From: an uncultured Prevotella sp.
GTDB taxonomy: Bacteria; Bacteroidota; Bacteroidia; Bacteroidales; Bacteroidaceae
Direction of reading: 5' to 3'
DNA length: 6,570 nucleotides
NCBI GenBank assembly: GCA_937889855.1
Contig: CALBYK010000326.1
Coordinates: forward strand, 1 to 6,570
Shown here: positions 1 to 5,744 of the stretch, piece by piece
How positions within the stretch are numbered: position 1 is the stretch's first letter
How the letters are laid out: each line of letters opens with the position of its first letter
Position numbers and translations under genes: made by a program
The notes under the pieces: model-generated
What the model was told of the DNA's origin: nothing
Database searches by the model: none
Seen by the model: only the letters and a program-made list of their open reading frames with translations

Positions 1-1241
1 TGCGCGGCACGCCACAGACTTATGCCGGCGTGCCTGACGGACTCGTGCTGCGTGTTGTGCGCAACGGTGACTCCGTTGAGGAGGCAACAGAGATAAAGGG
101 TGTGAGGAAGCCTGGCTCGTTGCTGCCGTCTGAATGGGGACACTATCTTGACGCGAGCAACTATTCTTATGCCATCAATCAGAGCGGAGTGGTTGTCGTG
201 CCCGTGTTCGACCAGCAGACACTTTGCTTCAACAACGCCAAGCTGCCAGACGGACAATTGGAGCCGGACAAGGTATATGCGGCTGCCGGAGGCTCTGTTG
301 TGCTCAAGAAGGTGAAGTTGCCGGACGACATAACCAACCGTCAGGTGTTTGTCGAGGCCGTGCAGTATTCGGACGGTGACGCTTATGACCGCACGGGATC
401 CGTCTTCATGATTCCCACAGGAAAGGAGCAGTCGTTCATCGACGCGTTGCGTGACCTGAAAAGCGTTCCATCATTTCATAGTGGTGACACCGACTACCAC
501 GGGCTGACGTCAACGCCTTCATACGATGTGCCGCTGGAGTTGATGAGGTTCTTTACGGGATTTGGTGTGCGCAAGTACAACCATGTCAAGGTGCCAGGAC
601 AGACATGGAGCGACTCGGTGCTTTATAAGTCGGAAGTTACTGCTGTTGCCGAGCGTTTGAAAGGCGAGGTATGGATTGGAGCGTATATAGGCAATTGGGA
701 CGCCAAGGGACATAAGTTGAGCGTTAAGCTGAAATATTATCCGTCAGAAGACCGCAAGATGCCAAAGACATTGCCCCTGTTCAACACCGTTAATTATATG
801 GAGCAGGCAGGACAGCCCTATCCTGTATTCATGCTTGACGACTCCCTTACGGCAACGTTTGAATTAAAAGAGGATGTGAAGGACGCACGGCTCTACTACA
901 TCACTACCGGTCACGGTGGATGGGGCGGAGGCGACGAGTTCAACCAGAAGCCCAACACGATATATGTTGACGGCACGAAGGTGATAACATTCATTCCGTG
1001 GCGTGACGATTGCGGTACCTACCGTAACTGGAATCCGTGTTCCGGCAATTTCTCGAATGGTCTGAGCTCGTCCGATCTGAGCCGCTCAAACTGGTGCCCG
1101 GGCACTATGACCAATCCCGAATATATATATGTAGGCGAACTGAAGGCTGGAAAGCACACCATTAACGTGAAGATTCCGCAGGGCAAGCCCGAAGGCGGAA
1201 GCAATAGCTACTGGTGTATATCGGGTACGCTGATTTATTAA
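1..1241 (+). CDS. PNGase F-like peptide:N-glycosidase, 5'-truncated by window edge
   Basis: This encodes the C-terminal 412 residues of a PNGase F family amidase, which removes N-linked glycans from asparagine of glycoproteins. Such enzymes are normally exported, but the signal region is outside the window. The first complete codon is at base 3 and the frame is open back to the edge, so the GTG at 30 is not the real start. Two jelly-roll-like halves are recognisable: an N-glycanase N-terminal half (about 340-760, with the AYDRTGSVF motif) and a C-terminal half (about 795-1236, with GHGGWGGGDEF and SRSNWCPG). Aligned by eye to Elizabethkingia PNGase F, catalytic Asp60 matches the Asp at 387-389 and Glu206 the Glu at 936-938. 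Cysteines at 1011-1013 and 1095-1097 match the Cys231-Cys252 disulfide. The position of Glu118 is Gly (690-692) in GNWDAKG, as I recall for the type II subgroup. The residues before base 340 may belong to the extra N-terminal domain of that subgroup. The gene ends 16 bp before mnmA. Family is confident; activity and specificity are inferred. Confidence 0.9.
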   Translation, partial: RGTPQTYAGVPDGLVLRVVRNGDSVEEATEIKGVRKPGSLLPSEWGHYLDASNYSYAINQSGVVVVPVFDQQTLCFNNAKLPDGQLEPDKVYAAAGGSVVLKKVKLPDDITNRQVFVEAVQYSDGDAYDRTGSVFMIPTGKEQSFIDALRDLKSVPSFHSGDTDYHGLTSTPSYDVPLELMRFFTGFGVRKYNHVKVPGQTWSDSVLYKSEVTAVAERLKGEVWIGAYIGNWDAKGHKLSVKLKYYPSEDRKMPKTLPLFNTVNYMEQAGQPYPVFMLDDSLTATFELKEDVKDARLYYITTGHGGWGGGDEFNQKPNTIYVDGTKVITFIPWRDDCGTYRNWNPCSGNFSNGLSSSDLSRSNWCPGTMTNPEYIYVGELKAGKHTINVKIPQGKPEGGSNSYWCISGTLIY

Positions 1242-1257
1242 AACTCTTAAACGCAAT

Positions 1258-2343
1258 ATGACAAACGACGAATTGAATGACAAGCGCATAGCTGTGCTGC
1301 TCTCTGGAGGAGTGGACAGTTCGGTCGTAGTGTACGAACTCGCGCAGCGTGGGCTGCACCCCGACTGCTTCTATATAAAGATAGGTCCTGAAGAAAAAGA
1401 GGAATGGGACTGTACGTCCGAGGAAGACCTGGAGATGGCGACAGCCGTGGCGCATCGTTATGGATGCAAGCTCGAGGTGGTTGACTGTCATCATGAATAT
1501 TGGGGTCAAGTGACGCGCTACACTATGGATAAGGTGCGTGCCGGCTTCACTCCAAACCCGGATGTCATGTGCAACCGCTTGATAAAGTTTGGAGCTTTCC
1601 ATGAGAAGCGTGGCAAGGACTACGACCTTATTGCCACTGGTCATTATGCCCAGACCGAAATAGACGGTGAAGGACGTAAGTGGCTCACTACAAGCCCAGA
1701 CCCCGTGAAGGACCAGACCGATTTTCTCGCGCAGATATACGACTGGCAGCTGCGCAAGGCCATATTCCCCATCGGTCATTTCGAGAAAAACGAGGTGAGG
1801 GAGATAGCCGAGCGCGAGCATCTCATAAATGCCAAGCGAAAGGACTCGCAAGGCATTTGCTTTCTTGGTCAGATAAACTATAATGAGTACATTCGCCGTT
1901 ATCTTGGGGAGCAGCCAGGAGACGTCATAGAGCTTGAGACGGGCAAACGTATAGGTGAGCATCGTGGACTGTGGTTTCACACCATTGGCCAGCGTAAGGG
2001 ACTTGGCTTTGGCGGCGGTCCGTGGTTCGTTGTGAAGAAGGATGTGGCAAACAATATCCTTTATGTGAGCCATGGCTACGACCCGCAGACTGCTTACAAA
2101 AAGGACTTTGCCGTGCACGACTTCCATTTTCTTACATGTGAGGTGCCTATGCACCGTGTGACGTTCAAGATACGCCACACAGCAGGCTATCTGCCGGCGA
2201 CAGTTGAGATGCTTGATGATGGAAGGATGATGGTGCATGCGGATGAGCCGATACATGGAGTCGCTCCAGGACAGTTCTGTGTGGTTTACGATGAGAACCA
2301 TCATCGTTGCTATGGGTCGGGCGAAATCACGGTGTGTTTATAG
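1258..2343 (+). CDS. mnmA: tRNA-specific 2-thiouridylase MnmA
   Basis: This 361-residue cytoplasmic enzyme activates the C2 position of U34 with ATP and thiolates it, giving the s2U34 of tRNA-Lys, tRNA-Glu and tRNA-Gln. The PP-loop SGGVDSS lies at residues 16-22. The two catalytic cysteines are Cys105 in NPDVMCNRLIKFG and Cys201 in KDSQGICFLG, corresponding to E. coli Cys102 and Cys199. GHYA is at 128-131, and HTIGQRKGLG with the following region (about 240-270) marks the central domain, followed by the C-terminal beta-barrel. Length is typical for the family. One difference is KDQTDFL at 151-157, where E. coli has KDQSYFL. Bacteroidota often carry more than one MnmA paralogue, so this may be a paralogue-specific trait. 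The ATG is chosen because the PP-loop is then at the usual distance from the N-terminus. No Shine-Dalgarno is visible, which is common in this phylum. It starts 16 bp after the glycosidase gene, so read-through from that gene is possible. A strong hairpin follows the stop codon. Confidence 0.96.
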   Translation: MTNDELNDKRIAVLLSGGVDSSVVVYELAQRGLHPDCFYIKIGPEEKEEWDCTSEEDLEMATAVAHRYGCKLEVVDCHHEYWGQVTRYTMDKVRAGFTPNPDVMCNRLIKFGAFHEKRGKDYDLIATGHYAQTEIDGEGRKWLTTSPDPVKDQTDFLAQIYDWQLRKAIFPIGHFEKNEVREIAEREHLINAKRKDSQGICFLGQINYNEYIRRYLGEQPGDVIELETGKRIGEHRGLWFHTIGQRKGLGFGGGPWFVVKKDVANNILYVSHGYDPQTAYKKDFAVHDFHFLTCEVPMHRVTFKIRHTAGYLPATVEMLDDGRMMVHADEPIHGVAPGQFCVVYDENHHRCYGSGEITVCL

Positions 2344-2361
2344 TACTCAGATTGTTATAGC

Positions 2362-2405
2362 TTGATGGGAATGTGTCAGCTTTTGTGTTGACATATTCCC
2401 ATTAA
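2362..2405 (+). terminator. Long hairpin after mnmA, probable transcription terminator
   Basis: A 19-bp stem starts 18 bases after the mnmA stop: 2362-2380 pairs with 2387-2405 around a 6-base loop (2381-2386). All positions pair, with three G-U wobbles (2364-2403, 2373-2394, 2379-2388). Core arms are TGGGAAT and ATTCCCA. No run of T follows, only TTGTATATAAAA, so it lacks the classic U-tract. It may act as a weak terminator, a 3'-end stabiliser, or in part as a protein-binding palindrome, since its inner arms read TGTCA and TGACA. Confidence 0.6.
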
Positions 2406-2410
2406 TTGTA

Positions 2411-2439
2411 TATAAAAGTGTCATTTTGACAGTTTAAAA
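2411..2439. promoter_or_regulatory. Near-palindrome TGTCA-TTT-TGACA upstream of clpB, candidate operator
   Basis: TGTCA (2419-2423) and TGACA (2427-2431) form a perfect inverted repeat around TTT. Beyond one G/G mismatch on each side the symmetry continues with AAA (2415-2417) against TTT (2433-2435). It lies about 130 bp before the clpB start and after the mnmA hairpin, so a role in clpB control is reasonable but inferred. It does not match the CIRCE element (TTAGCACTC-N9-GAGTGCTAA). Confidence 0.35.
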
Positions 2440-2459
2440 TACGAAAACATATGAGTTTT

Positions 2460-2474
2460 GTGACATTTTGTCGC
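2460..2474. promoter_or_regulatory. Second palindrome, GACA-TTT-TGTC, upstream of clpB
   Basis: GACA (2462-2465) and TGTC (2469-2472) pair perfectly around TTT, with a further G-C at 2460/2474 after one mismatch. It has the same half-site letters and TTT spacer as the palindrome at 2419-2431 but in the opposite arm order. It overlaps the TTTG proposed as the clpB -33 element, where a bound repressor would block RNA polymerase. Function is inferred. Confidence 0.3.
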
Positions 2475-2501
2475 GGTGCATAATCGTGGGCATACAGTTT
2501 G
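2467..2501 (+). promoter_or_regulatory. Tentative clpB promoter, Bacteroidota type
   Basis: TTTG at 2467-2470 could be the -33 element. TACAGTTTG at 2493-2501 resembles the -7 consensus TAnnTTTG but has one extra base between TA and TTTG. The 22-base spacing is within the range expected for the primary sigma factor of this phylum. A start near 2508 would give a leader of about 55 bases. A TTGACA-18-TATGAG pair at 2426-2455 also exists, but that spacing logic belongs to proteobacterial sigma-70 and is less credible here. Confidence 0.35.
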
Positions 2502-2545
2502 CGCTACCATTGGCGAAAGTTATTTAAAAACAAACAGAAACCAAG

Positions 2546-2552
2546 AAAGGAG
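2546..2552 (+). promoter_or_regulatory. Shine-Dalgarno sequence of clpB
   Basis: AAAGGAG ends 9 bases before the ATG at 2562. It is the only strong Shine-Dalgarno before a gene in this window, and it decides the clpB start: an in-frame upstream TTG at 2499 would place this site inside the coding sequence and add 21 basic residues not expected before the ClpB N-domain. Confidence 0.75.
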
Positions 2553-2561
2553 AAACACAAT

Positions 2562-5150
2562 ATGACATTCGACAAATTCACAATCAAAGCCCAAGAGGTT
2601 GTTCAGGAAGCTGTAAACACTGCACAGCGCCAGGGACAGCAGAGCATTGAGCCAGTACACCTGTTGAAGGGTGTGATGGTGAAGGCCAAAGACGTAGCAA
2701 CATACATCTTCCAGAAGCTGGGTGTCAATGCAAGCCAGATAGACACCGTGGTAGACACGGAGATTCAGCGTCTGCCGCGTGTGCAGGGTGGCCAGCCCTA
2801 TCTCTCAAATGATGCCAACAACGTGCTTCAGCGCGCGCAGGACTTCGCCGCCAAGAACGGCGACGAGTTCACGAGCGTTGAGCCTATACTCCTCGCATTG
2901 CTTCAGGTAAGCAGCACGGCAAGCCGCATCCTCAAGGACGCCGGCATGACCGAGGCGGAAACTGTGAAGGCAATACAGGAGCTTCGCCAGGGGCAGAAGG
3001 TGCAGTCGCAGTCGGGCGACGAGAACTACCAGAGTCTTGAGAAGTATGCCAAGAACCTTGTCGAGGAGGCCCGCCAGGGAAAACTCGACCCGGTGATTGG
3101 CCGTGACGAGGAGATTCGCCGCGTGCTGCAGATTCTCTCTCGCCGTACCAAGAACAATCCTATACTTATAGGCGAGCCTGGTACCGGCAAGACGGCTATC
3201 GTCGAGGGATTGGCTGAACGCATCGTCCGTGGTGACGTGCCAGAGAACCTTAAGGATAAGCAGCTCTATTCGCTTGATATGGGCGCGCTTGTCGCAGGTG
3301 CTAAATATAAAGGTGAGTTTGAGGAACGCTTGAAGAGCGTCATCAAGGAAGTGACCAACTCCGACGGGCGCATCATCCTCTTCATTGATGAGATTCACAC
3401 TCTCGTCGGTGCAGGTGGTGGTGAGGGCGCGATGGACGCAGCCAATATCCTCAAGCCTGCTCTTGCCCGTGGCGAGCTGAGAAGCATCGGTGCTACCACA
3501 CTCAACGAGTATCAGAAGTACTTTGAGAAGGACAAGGCTCTTGAGCGCCGTTTCCAGACCGTGATGGTGGACGAGCCAGACGAGCTTTCGGCCATATCAA
3601 TACTACGTGGCTTGAAGGAACGTTATGAGAACCATCATAAAGTGCGTATACAGGATGACGCCTGCATCGCTGCCGTGAAACTATCAGAGCGTTACATCTC
3701 CGACCGTTTCCTCCCCGACAAGGCCATCGACCTTATGGACGAGGCAGCGGCAAAACTCCGTATGGAGCGCGATTCTGTGCCTGAGGAACTTGATGAGATT
3801 ACACGTAAGCTGAAACAGCTCGAGATAGAGCGCGAGGCAATCAAGCGCGAGAACGACACCGACAAGATTGCACAGCTCGACAAGGAGATTGCAGAGTTGA
3901 AGGATCAGGAGAGTTCGTTCCGCGCAAAGTGGGAGAGTGAGAAGGCTCTTGTGAACAAGATACAGCAGGACAAGCAGCAGATTGAACAACTGAAGTTCGA
4001 GGCAGAGCGTGCCGAACGCGAGGGCAACTACGAGCGCGTGGCTGAGATACGCTACGGCAAGTTGAAACAACTCGACGACGACATCAAGAGCATTCAGAAC
4101 CAGCTCAAGTCTACCCAGGACGGCAACGCCATGATACGCGAGGAAGTTACAGCAGACGACATTGCCGAGGTTGTCAGTCGCTGGACAGGCATACCAGTAA
4201 CCCGCATGATGCAGAGCGAGCGCGAGAAACTCCTTCATCTTGAGGAAGAACTCCACAAGCGCGTCATTGGTCAGGATGAGGCCATACGTGCCGTGAGTGA
4301 TGCTGTCCGCCGTTCGCGTGCCGGACTTCAGGACCCGAAGCGTCCTATCGCATCGTTTATCTTCCTCGGCACGACAGGTGTCGGCAAGACCGAGCTTGCA
4401 AAGGCATTGGCTGAATACCTGTTCAATGACGAGACGATGATGACGCGTATCGACATGAGCGAGTATCAAGAGAAGTTCAGCGTTTCGCGCCTTATCGGTG
4501 CGCCTCCAGGATACGTTGGCTACGACGAGGGTGGTCAGCTGACCGAGGCTGTGCGCCGTAAACCATATTCTGTGGTGCTGTTCGATGAAATTGAGAAGGC
4601 TCACCCGGACGTGTTCAACATCCTCCTTCAAGTATTGGACGATGGTCGTCTTACAGACAACAAGGGACGCACGGTAAACTTCAAGAACACCATCATCATC
4701 ATGACCTCCAACCTCGGAAGCCAGTATATCCAGGGGCAGTTCGCAGGCATAACACCGGAGAACCGCGACCATGTGATTAGCGACACCAAGGAGAAGGTGA
4801 TGGAGATGCTCAAGAAGACCATCCGTCCGGAGTTCCTCAACCGTATCGACGAGACCATCATGTTCTTGCCGCTCACGAAACCGGAGATTGCACAGGTAGT
4901 GACCTTGCAGATGAACGCTGTGAAGAAGATGCTTGATCCGCAGGGCTTCACCTTGAACGTGACACCTGCCGCCATCGACTATCTTGCCGACGAGGGCTTC
5001 GATCCGGAGTTCGGAGCACGCCCAGTAAAGCGTGCAATCCAGCGTTGTGTGCTCAACGACCTCTCGAAGAAGATTCTCTCAGACGAGGTAAAGCGCGAGA
5101 AGCCAATCACCATCGATGCAGACAAGAACGGACTCGTGTTCCGCAACTAA
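2562..5150 (+). CDS. clpB: Chaperone ClpB (Hsp100 disaggregase)
   Basis: This 862-residue hexameric AAA+ protein, working with DnaK/DnaJ/GrpE, threads aggregated proteins through its pore in the cytoplasm. Domains in order: Clp N-domain (about 1-145); NBD1 with Walker A GEPGTGKT (204-211), pore-loop Tyr249 in GAKYKGEFEER, Walker B with Asp276-Glu277, and arginine fingers Arg329-Arg330; coiled-coil middle domain (about 400-525), rich in Lys/Glu and including Tyr498 in IRYGK, the local match to E. coli Tyr503 used in DnaK contact; NBD2 with Walker A GTTGVGKT (603-610), pore-loop Tyr651 in GYVGYDEGG, Walker B with Asp675-Glu676, Arg761 in FLNRID, and sensor-2 GAR (818-820). All key residues are intact. 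The full-length middle domain makes this ClpB rather than ClpA or ClpC, and length is close to E. coli (857). The ATG at 2562 follows a good Shine-Dalgarno. It is a single-gene unit between two hairpins. GTG at 3000 is a possible internal start. Heat-shock control is expected for the family, but no known heat-shock element is visible. Confidence 0.98.
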   Translation: MTFDKFTIKAQEVVQEAVNTAQRQGQQSIEPVHLLKGVMVKAKDVATYIFQKLGVNASQIDTVVDTEIQRLPRVQGGQPYLSNDANNVLQRAQDFAAKNGDEFTSVEPILLALLQVSSTASRILKDAGMTEAETVKAIQELRQGQKVQSQSGDENYQSLEKYAKNLVEEARQGKLDPVIGRDEEIRRVLQILSRRTKNNPILIGEPGTGKTAIVEGLAERIVRGDVPENLKDKQLYSLDMGALVAGAKYKGEFEERLKSVIKEVTNSDGRIILFIDEIHTLVGAGGGEGAMDAANILKPALARGELRSIGATTLNEYQKYFEKDKALERRFQTVMVDEPDELSAISILRGLKERYENHHKVRIQDDACIAAVKLSERYISDRFLPDKAIDLMDEAAAKLRMERDSVPEELDEITRKLKQLEIEREAIKRENDTDKIAQLDKEIAELKDQESSFRAKWESEKALVNKIQQDKQQIEQLKFEAERAEREGNYERVAEIRYGKLKQLDDDIKSIQNQLKSTQDGNAMIREEVTADDIAEVVSRWTGIPVTRMMQSEREKLLHLEEELHKRVIGQDEAIRAVSDAVRRSRAGLQDPKRPIASFIFLGTTGVGKTELAKALAEYLFNDETMMTRIDMSEYQEKFSVSRLIGAPPGYVGYDEGGQLTEAVRRKPYSVVLFDEIEKAHPDVFNILLQVLDDGRLTDNKGRTVNFKNTIIIMTSNLGSQYIQGQFAGITPENRDHVISDTKEKVMEMLKKTIRPEFLNRIDETIMFLPLTKPEIAQVVTLQMNAVKKMLDPQGFTLNVTPAAIDYLADEGFDPEFGARPVKRAIQRCVLNDLSKKILSDEVKREKPITIDADKNGLVFRN

Positions 5151-5203
5151 TGTCGGGATGGCGCTTGAAAGAGCTTAAATCAATTTAATGGCATATGTAT
5201 TGC

Positions 5204-5264
5204 GCCCTGAAAAGCAGGAGTATTCTACACTCATGTCTTTTCAGGGCTGCTTTTTTGTTTTTTT
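5204..5264 (+). terminator. Intrinsic terminator of clpB
   Basis: An 11-bp perfect stem, GCCCTGAAAAG (5204-5214) with CTTTTCAGGGC (5237-5247), encloses a 22-base loop that can itself pair GAGT (5218-5221) with ACTC (5229-5232). It is followed by TGC, then six T, a G and seven T (5251-5264). It begins 54 bases after the clpB stop. Stem plus T-tract is the classical rho-independent form. Confidence 0.92.
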
Positions 5265-5393
5265 ATAAAAAAGTGTCAAAGTATCATGTTTTGTTGTATA
5301 TTGCTTGTAATCAGGGTTTTATGTCGTGAGGGATATTGCGAAAAACAGTGAGAAGTGTCATTGGATGTATCACCAATCTCCATAAAAGTGTCA
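5265..5393 (+). repeat. Three AAGTGTCA words upstream of lysS (a fourth at 2416-2423)
   Basis: AAGTGTCA occurs at 5271-5278, 5353-5360 and 5386-5393, all in the same orientation, and once more before clpB at 2416-2423. Two copies share the 12-mer ATAAAAGTGTCA exactly (2412-2423 and 5382-5393), and the copy at 5265-5278 differs only by two more A. I saw no copy inside the genes. A binding site or part of a dispersed repeat are both possible. Confidence 0.45.
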
Positions 5394-5461
5394 CCAACAT
5401 TTTGATTTAGCTAATTGGCTGCGCTCGGCTTTCCAAATCCGAAACTTGAATTAAGTTGTTT

Positions 5462-5530
5462 GCATTACAATGCCATTAATGTCTGGTGGTACATGGCTGT
5501 AGTAATGTGCTTACAAAAGCCTTGTAATGC
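5462..5530. repeat. Nested inverted-repeat element
   Basis: Outer arms GCATTACAA (5462-5470) and TTGTAATGC (5522-5530) are perfect 9-bp inverted repeats. Within them CATTA (5474-5478) faces TAATG (5503-5507), and ATGT (5479-5482) faces ACAT (5491-5494). The word AATGCCATTA occurs at 5469-5478 and 5526-5535, and TTACAA/TTGTAA (5511-5516 / 5522-5527) gives an alternative hairpin competing for the right arm. The density of CATTAC/GTAATG words exceeds chance for such a short stretch. No known family was recognised. Confidence 0.45.
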
Positions 5531-5550
5531 CATTACCAAATAAATGTAGC

Positions 5551-5562
5551 CTTTGTACAAAG
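5551..5562. repeat. Perfect 12-bp palindrome CTTTGTACAAAG
   Basis: A fully self-complementary 12-mer, about 100 bp before the lysS -7 element. It could bind a dimeric regulator, but one palindrome of this size in AT-rich DNA is weak evidence. Confidence 0.25.
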
Positions 5563-5659
5563 TTCTGGTACGCCACTGTTATATTACGATAATAAACGGC
5601 AATATTAGGTTTTTTATTTCAAATATGTGAAAAACGCACACCCTTTCAGAATAATTTCG

Positions 5660-5667
5660 TAAATTTG
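5660..5667 (+). promoter_or_regulatory. lysS promoter -7 element (TAAATTTG)
   Basis: TAAATTTG matches the Bacteroidota -7 consensus TAnnTTTG exactly and is followed by C, as is common. Transcription would start near 5673, leaving a leader of about 70 bases. No clear -33 TTG is seen at the expected distance. The leader ends in A-rich sequence (5701-5744) with no Shine-Dalgarno, a usual arrangement in this phylum. Confidence 0.7.
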
Positions 5668-5671
5668 CACA

Positions 5672-5700
5672 TGTATTTTGCCTTGTTGCGGCATTTTACA
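5672..5700 (+). other. Interrupted hairpin in the lysS leader
   Basis: TGTA (5672-5675) pairs with TACA (5697-5700) and TGCC (5679-5682) with GGCA (5690-5693), separated by a symmetric three-by-three T/T internal loop. The apical loop is seven bases. It lies right at the predicted transcript 5' end. The stem is short, so a structural or regulatory role is uncertain. Confidence 0.25.
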
Positions 5701-5744
5701 CTTACAAAAAGTAAATAAAAACAAAAAACAAGAAATATAAGACT

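Larger units (their letters stand above)
5265..5744. other. Gene-free AT-rich gap between clpB and lysS
   Basis: About 480 bp with no convincing protein or RNA gene. It holds three AAGTGTCA words (5271-5393), a GC-richer block (about 5415-5445) unlike its surroundings, a nest of inverted repeats (5462-5530), a perfect 12-bp palindrome CTTTGTACAAAG (5551-5562), the lysS promoter (5660-5667) and an A-rich lysS leader (5701-5744). The longest frame I checked here is 42 codons (5415-5543) and has no good start. No tRNA cloverleaf was recognised. The size of the gap suggests regulatory sequence, a decayed element, or a small RNA I cannot identify by eye. Confidence 0.7.

Noticed and set aside
30..32. 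GTG as the start of the glycosidase gene
   Set aside because: The frame is open to the window edge and the family has further N-terminal sequence including an export signal, so the gene is truncated by the window.
1162..2304. Antisense open frame of 380 codons across mnmA
   Set aside because: It covers the opposite strand of a clear mnmA gene, its translation shows no recognisable family motif, and it arises from the codon bias of the sense gene.
2499..2561. Upstream TTG start adding 21 residues to ClpB
   Set aside because: The extension is basic, contains the Shine-Dalgarno of the ATG at 2562, and is not expected before the conserved ClpB N-terminus MTFDKFT.
3684..4772. Antisense open frame of 362 codons across clpB
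   Set aside because: It is the complement of intact NBD2 and middle-domain coding sequence. The Leu/Val-rich translation is what reverse reading of Glu/Lys/Gln codons gives, not a membrane protein.
5204..5264. CRISPR repeat or riboswitch in the hairpin after clpB
   Set aside because: A single stem with a T-tract immediately after a stop codon is fully explained as an intrinsic terminator.
5493..5543. Sixteen-codon ORF from ATG 5493 as a lysS leader peptide
   Set aside because: It lies upstream of the predicted lysS transcript start, has no lysine-codon run and no good Shine-Dalgarno, so attenuation is not supported.
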